Below are positions 54,343 through 63,650 of a stretch of DNA of 64,000 nt, piece by piece. Position 1 is the stretch's first letter. Every line of letters begins with the position of its first letter. Both the position numbers and the translations under genes were made by a program. The stretch covers positions 1 to 64,000 of the forward strand of contig JAEZNO010000037.1 of NCBI GenBank assembly GCA_023441805.1. Reading direction: 5' to 3'. Under the pieces are notes generated by a model. That model saw only the letters and a list, made by a program, of their open reading frames with translations, was not told the DNA's origin and ran no database searches. Source of the DNA: Bacteroidota bacterium. GTDB taxonomy: Bacteria > Bacteroidota > Bacteroidia > Bacteroidales > Lentimicrobiaceae.

Positions 54343-56451
54343 TCAGGATATCTTTGACTTAAATTCCTCTTCTGTGATAATAGGGATTCCAAGAGACTCG
54401 GCTTTTACTCTTTTTTCAGGACCCATATTTTCGCCGGCAATGATGAAAGTTGTTTTTGATGATACTGACCCTGATACCTTCCCACCGTGACGCTCAATCT
54501 CTTTCTTAAGGTCATCTCTCGATGGAAACAAACTAAATGACCCGCTCACTACGATTGTCATTCCTTTTAATTTATCACTGACAACTTCATCAGTTTCATG
54601 CATGGCAAATTGCAGTCCATGCATCCTGAGTTTGCTTATCATCTCCTGATTATCATGATTGCCGAAATACTCAATTACAGCACCTGCTATGCGCGAACCA
54701 ATTTCTTCCACCTCAAGTAGATTATCCATAGCCGCATTTGCCAGACTGTCGATATCCCTGAAATGTCTTGCCAACTTCCGGGCGACTGTCTCACCTACAA
54801 ACTTTATCCCTAAAGCGTATAGCACTCTGTCGAAAGGCACTTGCTTTGATTTTTCAAGTCCCTTCATCACATTTTCGATTGACTTCTTCTGGAAGAGGAC
54901 TCGTTTTTCTTTCTTACCGTTAGCAGGAGATTCAACCCCTCCGGTCAGCTCAAGAGATACATCAGTAGAGGTAGATTGCTTGCGTGAAGCGAAAATTTCA
55001 CTAAGCGAAAGCAATTTCTTTTCATTCAGATCATAAAGATCAGCCGGATTGTGTATAAGACCCGCATCGTAAAGCATTTCGATCTTACCCTGTCCCAGGC
55101 TTTCAATGTCCATCGCACGACGGGCAATGAAATGCACAAGCCGACCTTTTATCTGGGGAGGACAACCTGTGTAATTTGGGCAAACCCATGAGGCCTCCCC
55201 TTCCTGACGTTCAAGTGGTGTTCCACATTCAGGACATGATTTAATGAACTCCGTTGCAAACAATTCAGGTGGGCGCTTATTGAGATCAATACGGGTGATT
55301 TTGGGTATGATATCACCACCCTTTTCTACAAATACGGTATCCCCCACTCTGACATCAAGAGCAGCCATGATATCGGCATTATGTAATGTAGCCCTTTTTA
55401 CAGTTGTTCCGGCTAACTGAACAGGCTTCAGATTAGCCACCGGTGTGATAATTCCTGTTCGACCAACCTGAAATGAAATCGACTGAAGAATTGTTGATGC
55501 CTCTTCCGGTTTGTACTTATATGCAATTGCCCATCTGGGGGCTTTGGCGGTATAACCAAGTGTTTGTTGCTGTTCAATACTGTTTACTTTGATGACGACA
55601 CCATCAATATCAAACGACAATTTTGGACGATTTACTTCAATCTCATTAATGAATTGAATCACCTGATCGATAGAGCTGCATTTTGCTTTAATATCAGAAA
55701 TGTTGAAGCCCCACTTTTTCATCAGCATGAGTCGATCGTAGTGAGTTGGAACATCAACCTCATCAGTGAAAAGAGTGTAAGCAAATGAATCAAGCGGGCG
55801 TTTAGCCACCTCAGTTGAATCCTGAGTCTTAAGAGTACCTGCCGTGGCATTACGGGGATTTGCAAAGACAGGCTCACCTGCTTCAAATCGCTGTTTATTC
55901 ATTCTTGCAAAACCAACTTTTGGCATGAATATTTCTCCACGTACCTCAAATTCATCAGGAATACCGGGGGCGTTGATCTTAAGTGGAATATGTCCGATAG
56001 TCCTGACATTGTTAGTGACATCATCACCCTGAACCCCGTCGCCGCGGGTAACTGCCTGCATAAATTCTCCATTTAAGTAATGAAGACTAATTGAAACACC
56101 GTCAATCTTAAGCTCACAAACATACTCGTAAGGTTCATTCAAACCTTTCTGCACCCTCCTGTCGAAATCACGCAGTTCGGCTTCAGAGTATGTATTATCG
56201 AGCGAAAGCATCGGGGTTTTATGTTTCACAGATACAAATTCCTTAGTAATTCCACCACCTACTCTTTTGGTAGGACTGTTTGGGTTTGCGAGATCAGGGT
56301 ATTGCTTTTCCAGTTTAATTAACTCTTCTAAGAGCATATCAAACTCATAGTCGCTAATAACGGGTTGGGCGTCATGGTAGTAAAGATAGTTGTGCCGTTT
56401 TATTTCCTGAACCAGAAAATCAATTCTTTCTTTCGCCTGCTTTGTTTCCAT
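54343..56451 (-). CDS. ligA: NAD-dependent DNA ligase
   Basis: 702 residues, ~30 more than usual. Order: Ia domain (YHDAQPVISDYEFDMLLEEL), adenylation domain with the AMP-accepting lysine in CELKIDG (Lys 115), OB fold, Cys4 zinc finger (CPECGTPLER ... CPNYTGC), helix-hairpin-helix repeats, and a C-terminal BRCT domain (GMTIVVSGSFSLFPSRDDLK). A low-complexity insertion (about 489-520, rich in Ser/Thr/Lys/Gly) splits the region before the HhH domain. It seals nicks in replication and repair. Essential housekeeping gene; starts 23 bp after the HD gene's stop on the same strand. Confidence 0.96.
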   Translation of the reverse strand: METKQAKERIDFLVQEIKRHNYLYYHDAQPVISDYEFDMLLEELIKLEKQYPDLANPNSPTKRVGGGITKEFVSVKHKTPMLSLDNTYSEAELRDFDRRVQKGLNEPYEYVCELKIDGVSISLHYLNGEFMQAVTRGDGVQGDDVTNNVRTIGHIPLKINAPGIPDEFEVRGEIFMPKVGFARMNKQRFEAGEPVFANPRNATAGTLKTQDSTEVAKRPLDSFAYTLFTDEVDVPTHYDRLMLMKKWGFNISDIKAKCSSIDQVIQFINEIEVNRPKLSFDIDGVVIKVNSIEQQQTLGYTAKAPRWAIAYKYKPEEASTILQSISFQVGRTGIITPVANLKPVQLAGTTVKRATLHNADIMAALDVRVGDTVFVEKGGDIIPKITRIDLNKRPPELFATEFIKSCPECGTPLERQEGEASWVCPNYTGCPPQIKGRLVHFIARRAMDIESLGQGKIEMLYDAGLIHNPADLYDLNEKKLLSLSEIFASRKQSTSTDVSLELTGGVESPANGKKEKRVLFQKKSIENVMKGLEKSKQVPFDRVLYALGIKFVGETVARKLARHFRDIDSLANAAMDNLLEVEEIGSRIAGAVIEYFGNHDNQEMISKLRMHGLQFAMHETDEVVSDKLKGMTIVVSGSFSLFPSRDDLKKEIERHGGKVSGSVSSKTTFIIAGENMGPEKRVKAESLGIPIITEEEFKSKIS

Positions 56452-56474
56452 TGCCTGACAATAGTGAGCAAATA

Positions 56475-57071
56475 TTATTTTTTGCTGTAGTAAGCGTTAA
56501 ACAGTTGAAGGATTTCGGCCATATTTTGTGCTTTACGTTCATTTCGGAGCATCTGAGCCGATTGAGTAAAATATCGGTGGTTATTCAAAAAATCCATCTG
56601 CAATTTATACCAGTCGAGCAGTGTGATTTTATTACCGATAAGTTCCCATTCCAGCCGAAGCTTTTGTCCTATTATGAAGAAATCATTTCTTCCAAGGTAA
56701 TCCAAATCTGCATCGCACAGTACCTTTTCGCCGATAGTATACGCAGCTTGAGGTAAGCGAGTGCATTGAATCATGTTTTTCACTTTGGTTATTTCCTCAT
56801 CATTAAAGCCGAACTGAGGCAGTATATCCGAAGCCATTCTGGCCGAAGTAGTCTCATGGTCATCGAATCGTACAAGGATACCTATATCATGCAGCCAGGC
56901 AGCTGCTTCAACAAGATTAGTTTCGTAAGTATCCATTTTTTCCATCTTTGCCAGTCGGAGAACAGAATTATGAACATCATAAGTATGGTCAACTCCATGA
57001 TAGACAACAAATGGAGGTAACTCGTGCTCCATTTTTTTGCAGACAAATTCCGATAGTGCGACTAAGTCCAT
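56475..57071 (-). CDS. HD-domain phosphohydrolase-like protein
   Basis: 198 residues. HD-type metal residues: His 29 (YHGVDHTYDV), His61-Asp62 (AAWLHDIG), and Asp 120/122 (VLCDADLDYLG). HD proteins hydrolyse phosphate esters such as nucleotides; the substrate here is unknown. Probably cotranscribed with ligA. Confidence 0.88.
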   Translation of the reverse strand: MDLVALSEFVCKKMEHELPPFVVYHGVDHTYDVHNSVLRLAKMEKMDTYETNLVEAAAWLHDIGILVRFDDHETTSARMASDILPQFGFNDEEITKVKNMIQCTRLPQAAYTIGEKVLCDADLDYLGRNDFFIIGQKLRLEWELIGNKITLLDWYKLQMDFLNNHRYFTQSAQMLRNERKAQNMAEILQLFNAYYSKK

Positions 57072-57100
57072 AGAATATTTTCAGAAGTAAGGCAATGATG

Positions 57101-57128
57101 AAAAAAAAGCTCCGGCAAATGCTGGAGC
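57101..57128 (-). terminator. Terminator of the universal stress protein gene
   Basis: On the minus strand, GCTCC.GC / GC.GGAGC hairpin with ATTT loop followed by a run of eight T, 21 bp after the stop. Confidence 0.75.
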
Positions 57129-57148
57129 ATTAAAACTTTTCAATCTTA

Positions 57149-57991
57149 TTACAGACCCAATATTTCGTAGTTGAATTTACGCGGATTCACACACATTACA
57201 GGGATCTGCGAAGCGTTGAAGATGATTTCTTCATCATATCGTCCAAGTATGTATGATGTGAAACTCTTGTCAGGATCGGTCATAATCATAATCAGGTCAG
57301 CATTATTTGTTGTAGCATAATCGATTACCTGTTTAGCAAAATTTGTGTTCTTTTCAGCAGAGCGCTCGACGAATGAAACATCGTTCTTTGTAAGGAAATC
57401 AGCAATGTGCTTTGATGCTTTATATACTTCTTCGGATGCTTCGGCTGTACGGTAGATGTGAATAGTTGCATTGAATTTCTTAGCAACGAAAACTGCCCAT
57501 TTGGTCTTTTCGTGTGGACCAGCTTCACTGGTAATTGGAAGAACAATCTTCTTATATCCATTCTCAAAAGGACGCTTTTGAACAACCACCACCGGGGCTT
57601 CAGATGAAGTTATGACTTTAAGAGCAAAACTGCCGGTTAAACGCTGTAAACCAACCTTACCATGAGTGCCCAAATAAACCATGCTTATTTCTTCCTCTTT
57701 GATAACATCGGCAATCTCGGTGAAAATACTTCCTTCCCTGGTCATATAACCTGTTTCAACTCCGTAGTTTGATGAAATAGATGCAGCAAGTTCAGCAAGC
57801 TTATCATCTATTGCACTAACAGGTAAATTCTCGTTCTTAAGGTAAGTTTTAGTTTCACTATTGATAACATGTAATAATAATACTTTCGAACCCAGCCATT
57901 TAGCAGCCTCAGCTGCCTGATTTGCAGCATTTGCACATACTTCTGAAAAATCGGTAGGAACCAGGATACTGTCAATGTTCTTTTTATCCAT
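57149..57991 (-). CDS. Tandem universal stress protein (UspA-like)
   Basis: 280 residues made of two Usp domains. First: SILVPTDFSEVCANAANQAAEAAKWLG ... LGTHGKVGLQRLTGSFALKV (G-2x-G-9x-G/S nucleotide-binding type). Second: KIVLPITSEAGPHEKTKWAVF ... IMIMTDPDKSFTSYILG, with a degenerate nucleotide site. Cytoplasmic; expressed in starvation or stress in relatives. Monocistronic. Confidence 0.92.
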   Translation of the reverse strand: MDKKNIDSILVPTDFSEVCANAANQAAEAAKWLGSKVLLLHVINSETKTYLKNENLPVSAIDDKLAELAASISSNYGVETGYMTREGSIFTEIADVIKEEEISMVYLGTHGKVGLQRLTGSFALKVITSSEAPVVVVQKRPFENGYKKIVLPITSEAGPHEKTKWAVFVAKKFNATIHIYRTAEASEEVYKASKHIADFLTKNDVSFVERSAEKNTNFAKQVIDYATTNNADLIMIMTDPDKSFTSYILGRYDEEIIFNASQIPVMCVNPRKFNYEILGL

Positions 57992-58245
57992 TGGAATACT
58001 GTTTTAATATATTGGTATGAGTGTTTGACATATACAAAATTAAGTGCTTTTTTAACAGTTTACAATATTTTGCATCAAAATATACGAATCCCGTTTTGCT
58101 TGCGCTTATCAACAAGATAAATAGCATAAAGTTTAACCACAGAATTTGCTATTTTTGTTATTTAAGCTACGCATACCAACTATGACTAAATTGTAACGTT
58201 ATAAGTGTATCGTCTTATGTCCAATCAGTTCTAATCTTCATCGCC

Positions 58246-61065
58246 ATGAAACATATTTTACTTTCTATACTTATAACCTTTGCGTCAATTAGCGGTGTCT
58301 TTGCTCAAATTATTACGACAAATCCCGCCTTTCCTGCTGATAATCAGACTGTAGAAGTCATCTTTAATGCTCAGGAAGGTAACAAGGGATTGCTAGGGTA
58401 CAACGGTGATGTTTATGCTCATACAGGAGTTATAACCGATAAGAGTACTGCACCATCAGATTGGAAATATGTAAAAACAAACTGGGGGCAGAATACTCCT
58501 GAAACAAAACTCGAAAGGATTGGAAATAACCTCTATAAGTTCACCACAGGGATACAAACCATTAGAGAATATTATCAGGTTCCCGCCCCGGAGCAAATAT
58601 TGAAGCTTGCCTTTGTCTTCAGGAGCGACTTTCCGGTAAATAATAACAACTACCTGGAAGGTAAAACTGAGACCGGCGGCGACATCTTTGCCGATGTTTA
58701 CACAGTTGGCTTATTTGTTAAGATTGACAGACCTGTCAATGAAGCTAACTTGGTTAACCCTCATGAACAATTAATCATTGAAGCAAATGCCAGTAATGCT
58801 GATTCAATTGCACTTTTTATTGATGACATCCGGATTAGCTCAACTACAGGCATTACTTTGCTCGACACAATAATTACTGAATCAGAAGGGAAACACTTAA
58901 TTCAGGTTAATGCTTATGGCGAGAATGATGTTGTAACTGACAATGCTTATTATTTTGTAAAACCGCCTCTTGTTACAGAGGAGATGCCCGAAGGCATTAA
59001 GAACGGCATAAACTATTTAAACGACAGTACTGTAATTCTCTCAATCTATGCCCCGTACAAAGAAGATATATTTATACTGGGCGATTTCAATGATTGGGAA
59101 TTTACCTTAGAGGGCCAAATGTTCCGTGATCCTGATGGTAACAATTGGTGGCGACAAGTTGACGGATTGGAGCCCGGAAAGGAGTACATATTCCAATATT
59201 GGGTTGACGGGATTGTAGTTGCTGACCCGTATGCCGACAAGTATCTTGATCCATGGAACGATAAGTATATTCCTGAATCAACTTATCCGGGCTTAATTGA
59301 ATACCCTGTCGATAAAACAACTCAATATGCATCTGTATTGCAGACTGCTCAAACTCAGTACCAATGGGTGCATGAAGACTTCACCCCGCCGGCTGTTACA
59401 GATTTGGTTATCTACGAACTCTTATTGCGCGATTTTCTTGCTGCACACGATTATCAAACTCTGATTGACACCCTTGGCTACTTAAAGCGACTGGGAGTAA
59501 ATGCCATTGAGTTAATGCCGGTTTATGAGTTTGAGGGGAATTCAAGTTGGGGTTATAATACAGCATTCCATTTTGCCCCCGATAAATACTATGGTACAAA
59601 AAACGACCTGAAGCAGTTTATTGACATCTGTCACCAGCATGGAATGGCAGTAATTTTTGACATTGTGTTAAACCATGTTTTCGGGTCATCACCTTTTGCA
59701 CGTTTATACTGGGATGGTTTAAGTAACATACCGGCTGACAATAATCCATGGTTGAATCCTATTCCCAAACATGATTTCAATGTCGGTTACGATTTCAATC
59801 ATGAAAGCCCGGCTACCAAAGATCTCGTAAAGCGAGTGGTTGAATACTGGATAACTGAATACAAAGTGGATGGTTACAGATTTGACCTGTCAAAAGGCTT
59901 CACTCAAAGGAATACTCTCGGCAATGTTGCTCTTTGGGGTCAATACGATGCTTCGCGTGTAGCTATCTGGAAAGACATTTCTAACAAAATCCGAGCTGTT
60001 AAACCGGATGCATATATAATACTTGAGCACTTCGCTGATAATGCCGAAGAAAAGGAACTCTCAAATTACGGCATGCTGCTTTGGGGAAATCTAAATTATA
60101 GCTTCAGGCAGATCGCCATGGCCAAAACTGATAATCTTGACATTTCGTGGCTCTCATATAAAGCAAGAGGCTGGAACGACCCTCATATTGTCGGTTACAT
60201 GGAAAGCCATGATGAAGAAAGGCTTATGTTCTCTATAATGAACGATGGGAATATGAGTAATCAATATTACAACATTAAGCATCCTGACACGGCCGTGCAA
60301 AGAATAGTAGCTGCCTCACTATTTTTCTACAGCTTCCCCGGTCCAAAGATGCTTTGGCAATTTGGAGAGTTAGGTTACGACTACTCAATTGATTACAACG
60401 GTCGCACAGGCGAAAAGCCCGTCAGGTGGGATTACAATGAGGACTGGAGAAGGAAGTTCTTATTCAACATGACGTCAGAGCTGATAAAACTGAAAAAAGA
60501 ATACGATGTTTTTCGCACTTACGATTACAACCTAAACGTATCAGGTCAGCTTAAGTCAATCAATCTGATTGATGATGAAATGTCAGTGACTGTTGTCGCC
60601 AACTTCGGCGTGATAAACGGACAGATAGTTCCCGGATTCAATTCAACAGGCATGTGGTATAACTATTTCACCGGTGATTCATTAAATGTTACAAGTCTGA
60701 CTGATAAGATAACTCTTAAAGCAGGTGAATACAGGTTGTACACATCAAAGAAGCTGGCAGTACCTGAAACAGGATTGGCATTACCTGAAAATCCTGAATT
60801 GTCCGGTGACATGTTAGGCAACGTTTATCCAAATCCGGCAGGTGATTTTATTGAGATACCGGTACAGATGATGAGAGATGGTGATGTATCCCTTACAATC
60901 TATAATTCATCAGGAAAATTAATAAAGACAATAGACAATAAGCGACTAACCGTAGGAAAGCATCTAATTTCAATAAGCACAGTTGCACTTGGAAATGGTG
61001 TTTATATTCTAAGGCTGTTATCAGATGAGACTGCTAAAACAACAAGATTTGTCATTTCACACTAA
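58246..61065 (+). CDS. Secreted GH13 alpha-amylase-family enzyme with T9SS sorting domain
   Basis: 939 residues. Signal peptide (1-20), N-terminal beta domains including a CBM48/GlgB-like E-set (PYKEDIFILGDFNDWEF), then a GH13 catalytic barrel with conserved region I DIVLNHVF (~472), II GYRFDLSKGF (~543, nucleophile Asp), III ILEHFAD (~591, acid/base Glu) and IV ESHDEER (~654). The tail (LGNVYPNPAGDFIEIPVQ to the end) is a T9SS type A sorting domain. It should hydrolyse or debranch alpha-glucans such as starch outside the cell or on its surface. All catalytic residues are in place. Monocistronic with its own terminator. A TATTTTTG at 58150-58157 may be the -7 element. Confidence 0.92.
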   Translation: MKHILLSILITFASISGVFAQIITTNPAFPADNQTVEVIFNAQEGNKGLLGYNGDVYAHTGVITDKSTAPSDWKYVKTNWGQNTPETKLERIGNNLYKFTTGIQTIREYYQVPAPEQILKLAFVFRSDFPVNNNNYLEGKTETGGDIFADVYTVGLFVKIDRPVNEANLVNPHEQLIIEANASNADSIALFIDDIRISSTTGITLLDTIITESEGKHLIQVNAYGENDVVTDNAYYFVKPPLVTEEMPEGIKNGINYLNDSTVILSIYAPYKEDIFILGDFNDWEFTLEGQMFRDPDGNNWWRQVDGLEPGKEYIFQYWVDGIVVADPYADKYLDPWNDKYIPESTYPGLIEYPVDKTTQYASVLQTAQTQYQWVHEDFTPPAVTDLVIYELLLRDFLAAHDYQTLIDTLGYLKRLGVNAIELMPVYEFEGNSSWGYNTAFHFAPDKYYGTKNDLKQFIDICHQHGMAVIFDIVLNHVFGSSPFARLYWDGLSNIPADNNPWLNPIPKHDFNVGYDFNHESPATKDLVKRVVEYWITEYKVDGYRFDLSKGFTQRNTLGNVALWGQYDASRVAIWKDISNKIRAVKPDAYIILEHFADNAEEKELSNYGMLLWGNLNYSFRQIAMAKTDNLDISWLSYKARGWNDPHIVGYMESHDEERLMFSIMNDGNMSNQYYNIKHPDTAVQRIVAASLFFYSFPGPKMLWQFGELGYDYSIDYNGRTGEKPVRWDYNEDWRRKFLFNMTSELIKLKKEYDVFRTYDYNLNVSGQLKSINLIDDEMSVTVVANFGVINGQIVPGFNSTGMWYNYFTGDSLNVTSLTDKITLKAGEYRLYTSKKLAVPETGLALPENPELSGDMLGNVYPNPAGDFIEIPVQMMRDGDVSLTIYNSSGKLIKTIDNKRLTVGKHLISISTVALGNGVYILRLLSDETAKTTRFVISH

Positions 61066-61086
61066 TAATGAAGTTAAATTGAGTAG

Positions 61087-61115
61087 AGGCTGCCCTACCA
61101 TGGGCAGCTTTTTTT
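61087..61115 (+). terminator. Terminator after the GH13 gene
   Basis: GCTGCCC / GGGCAGC perfect stem, 6-nt loop, then TTTTTTT. Confidence 0.85.
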
Positions 61116-61273
61116 CATAGACCAAAGTCAGCCAACAATACAAAAGATCAGTGAAATTTCATCAGACAGATACTTGCTTACCTTTTCACAAACCACAAGT
61201 CCTTGCGTTGTCTCCATCAATATCTAAGTCATTACCCGGAAGGTCTATGGTCTCAGGTATCACTTGTATTAGA

Positions 61274-61996
61274 CTAGAAGGATTCACTTCTCATATTGTG
61301 GAACACATTGGTGACATCCTCATCATCCTCCATTCTTTCAAGCATCTTCTCAACTTCAGCCTGCTGTTCAGGAGTTAATGTTTTTATATCGTTAGGAATT
61401 CTTTCGAAAGCGAAGCTTTTAATATTGAAGTGATTCTCCTCGAGGTATTTCTGTATGGGTCCAAAGGCTGAGAATTCGGCATAGATCAGCATTTCATCAT
61501 CTTCCATGAAGATCTCTTCAAGACCATAATCAATAAGTTCAAGCTCTAATTCTTCAAGTTCAACACCCGGCTTCATTTCAACTCTGAACGAGCATTTCCG
61601 TTCAAACATAAAATCGAGCATTCCCATTGTACCCAAGCTGCCTCCGTTTCTGGTGAAATAGCTGCGAATATTACCCACCGTCCTTGTAGGATTATCAGTA
61701 GCTGTTTCAACAACCACAGCAATACCATGAGGGCCATAACCTTCATAAACTACCTCTTTATAATCGGAAGAATCTTTTGAAACAGCACGCTTAATAGCCC
61801 GTTCAACATTCTCCTTAGGCATGTTTTCACTCTTGGCATTCTGTATCAACAGCCTGAGTTTAGGATTCATTGTAGGATCTGGTCCACCGGCTTTGACGGC
61901 TATTTCAATATCCTTACCAAGGCGGGTAAATACTCTTGCCATATTACCCCATCGTTTCAGCTTTCGTGCTTTACGAAACTCAAATGCTCTTCCCAT
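61274..61996 (-). CDS. YebC/PmpR (TACO1) family protein
   Basis: 240 residues from ATG 61996 (MGRAFEFRKARKLKRWGNMA), the usual family length; a longer frame to 62092 adds an unrelated hydrophobic N-terminus and is rejected. Conserved: FTRLGKDIEIAVKAGGPDPT, NPKLRLLIQNAKSENMPKEN and GYGPHGIAVVVE. Members bind DNA as transcription regulators and/or help the ribosome translate proline-rich stretches. Confidence 0.95.
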   Translation of the reverse strand: MGRAFEFRKARKLKRWGNMARVFTRLGKDIEIAVKAGGPDPTMNPKLRLLIQNAKSENMPKENVERAIKRAVSKDSSDYKEVVYEGYGPHGIAVVVETATDNPTRTVGNIRSYFTRNGGSLGTMGMLDFMFERKCSFRVEMKPGVELEELELELIDYGLEEIFMEDDEMLIYAEFSAFGPIQKYLEENHFNIKSFAFERIPNDIKTLTPEQQAEVEKMLERMEDDEDVTNVFHNMRSESF

Positions 61997-62264
61997 GCGA
62001 ACTCGTTTTAAAAAAACAGGCTGCGAAATTAATGAAAATTCAGTAAGTGTAAAGAAGATTAAGGTCTCTACCATACAGAGAATTAATTTCATGTAAGCGA
62101 GTTAGTGATGAAAATAGTACAAGCGGAGGCAATTACAACCCTATTTAAACTGCAAACTCCGAAAGAACTCCCATAGCGGCATAGTCCAACTCGGTTTTAT
62201 TCATCATTTACTTTACACCTTGAATTTTCTTCACTTGTATTTTTTAACATTAAAACTTTCTTTA

Positions 62265-62272
62265 TACATTTG
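62265..62272 (+). promoter_or_regulatory. -7 promoter element reading into the cassette region
   Basis: TACATTTG fits TAnnTTTG; transcription would start near 62279 and run through the recombinase relic into the cassettes. Upstream, 62093-62264 is AT-rich with no gene. A T-rich run lies at the -33 distance but not TTTG. Confidence 0.4.
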
Positions 62273-62332
62273 TGGGAACGATGAATAAAACGCTATACGT
62301 TGGGCTCAAAATTTTGGCACTTAGGTACTAAG

Positions 62333-62595
62333 ATGAGCCAAAAATCAGGGGAGCCATATACTGAAGCAAGTTTGGCGAAGGTTTTAAAAAATGCCTGTGG
62401 TAAAGCCTGTGTTAGAAAACCGGTACATTACATTGGTTAAGACACAGTTATACCACACACCTATTAGAAAATGGAACAGATCTTAGGTATATTCAAGAGC
62501 TTCCAGGACATAAGAGTAGTATGACTACTGAAATATACACACATGTATCAGAAAAAAGCCTGCAAAAAATCACTTGTTCATTTGATACATTATGA
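62333..62595 (+). pseudogene. Tyrosine recombinase (IntI/Xer-like) C-terminal relic
   Basis: Two frames joined by a one-base deletion near 62425. First SGEPYTEASLAKVLKNACGK, then LHWLRHSYTTHLLENGTDLR and YIQELPGHKSSMTTEIYTHV, ending at TGA 62593. This is the catalytic C-terminus of a tyrosine recombinase: HxxR (HWLR), GH and the nucleophile Tyr (IYTHV) are all visible. N-terminal and core-binding parts including the first catalytic Arg are gone, so the enzyme is inactive. The motif style is that of integron/Xer-type recombinases of Bacteroidota. Located 164 bp before the first attC-like site, on the same strand as the cassettes. Confidence 0.8.
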
Positions 62596-62626
62596 TTAAA
62601 TTGCGGGATAAATATAAAGACCAAAA

Positions 62627-62681
62627 GGTAAGGTTATACACCCCATTTAGGGTTGATAACATTACTTTTGGTAAGGTTATA
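62627..62681. repeat. 12-bp direct repeat between the recombinase relic and the first cassette site
   Basis: GGTAAGGTTATA occurs at 62627-62638 and 62670-62681. In an integron, direct recombinase-binding repeats lie in the attI region next to the integrase gene; that role is only a guess here. Confidence 0.45.
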
Positions 62682-62758
62682 AAGTAGTTGTGTACCAGAC
62701 TTTAATCATACAGAAATAATAACAAGAATTAAACATAATTGACAGAAAGAAGCACATA

Positions 62759-62894
62759 CGCCTAACACGGGTTTTGCGTCAGGCGGGGTGACGTGCAAAC
62801 GTGGAGCCTTGTGCTTCTATTCCAGTTTAGTGCTGGTTGACAGTTTGGTGCTCCGAAACCCGCCCGAACGCAAAGCCCGAAAACGTTGTAGCGC
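62759..62894 (+). repeat. attC-like folded recombination site 1 (136 bp)
   Basis: Starts CGCCTAAC (core RYYYAAC satisfied) and ends GTTGTAGCGC. Inner arms 62768-62787 (CGGGTTTTGCGTCAGGCGGG) and 62859-62879 pair with a bulged base, as in integron attC sites, leaving a ~70-nt variable middle. The right core GTTGTAG differs from GTTRRRY at one position. Confidence 0.6.
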
Positions 62895-62914
62895 TTTATA
62901 TAAGGACAAACGAC

Positions 62915-63469
62915 ATGACCGAAAAATCTAAGCTTGAAGAAACAAATAAAGACCTGATTCGATTTGTCGAGACTGCTTCGGAAATATTCGATACCCTGTT
63001 AGATAATCATGGCTTTAAGAATGAAATAAAAGAAGTTGAGAATTCCTTTTGTACTATGATTTATAAAAGAGATGATTTGTATATAAAGATTAGTGCAAGC
63101 ATTCATCCAAGAGATTATCCATATTATTACAACATAATTATAGGACAAGGAAGTACCGACTGGCCCGAAACCGATTGGAATTCAATTGCTCTTTGGCATA
63201 TAAAGAAAGAAATTTCACCTGAACTGAAAGCAAAAGAATATTCATTAGTTGATTTTGACAAAATTGATTTTAGTTTGAAAAATGCAAAATGTGAATTGGA
63301 GAAATATGGTGATTCGTTTCTAAATGGTGAATTGACAACATTTGAAAAAGTAAGACAAGCAATTAACCAACAGAGGGAACCATATAAGATTCATCAGAAA
63401 GACCAGACAGGCAGATTTAAGACAATTATTGATTCTGTAAGTAAAAAATTGAAAGAACGATTTAGTTGA
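62915..63469 (+). CDS. Cassette gene 1: 184-residue cytoplasmic protein of unknown function
   Basis: ATG at 62915 (MTEKSKLEETNKDLIRFVET), only 21 bp after the left attC-like site; a longer frame back to 62837 would read through that site and is rejected. Predicted helical start, central beta-rich part (SFCTMIYKRDDLYIKISASI, then IIIGQGSTDWPETDWNS) and a lysine-rich helical tail. It has no signal peptide or membrane helix. No named family recognised. The stop at 63469 lies 9 bp before the next attC-like site, so gene plus site form a compact single-gene cassette. Confidence 0.75.
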   Translation: MTEKSKLEETNKDLIRFVETASEIFDTLLDNHGFKNEIKEVENSFCTMIYKRDDLYIKISASIHPRDYPYYYNIIIGQGSTDWPETDWNSIALWHIKKEISPELKAKEYSLVDFDKIDFSLKNAKCELEKYGDSFLNGELTTFEKVRQAINQQREPYKIHQKDQTGRFKTIIDSVSKKLKERFS

Positions 63470-63478
63470 AAAAATAAC

Positions 63479-63614
63479 GCGCTACAACAAGCGGTATATT
63501 CCAGTCGGCGGTGACGAACAATTTGAATGGTTTGCAATTTCTTTTAAATTCGTAACGGTAGAAAGGGAAGCAATTCCTATAGCCGCCAGTAACATACCGC
63601 CGACCGTTAGCGGT
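63479..63614 (+). repeat. attC-like folded recombination site 2 (136 bp)
   Basis: Starts GCGCTACAAC, the exact 10-bp reverse complement of GTTGTAGCGC that opens the same cassette at 62885-62894, and ends with GTTAGCGGT. Inner arms 63491-63511 and 63583-63601 (GCGGTAT.../...ATACCGC) pair imperfectly. Same total length as site 1 but unrelated middle sequence. Confidence 0.65.
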
Positions 63615-63650
63615 TATATTAAGAGACAAACAAACTCAATTGTAATTGAC

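Noticed and set aside
61151..61378. 75-codon plus-strand frame
   Set aside because: It overlaps the 3' end of yebC on the other strand and reads like antisense of it.
61997..62092. N-terminal extension of the yebC frame
   Set aside because: The family normally starts at MGRAFEF; the extra 32 residues are a hydrophobic read-through of the upstream region.
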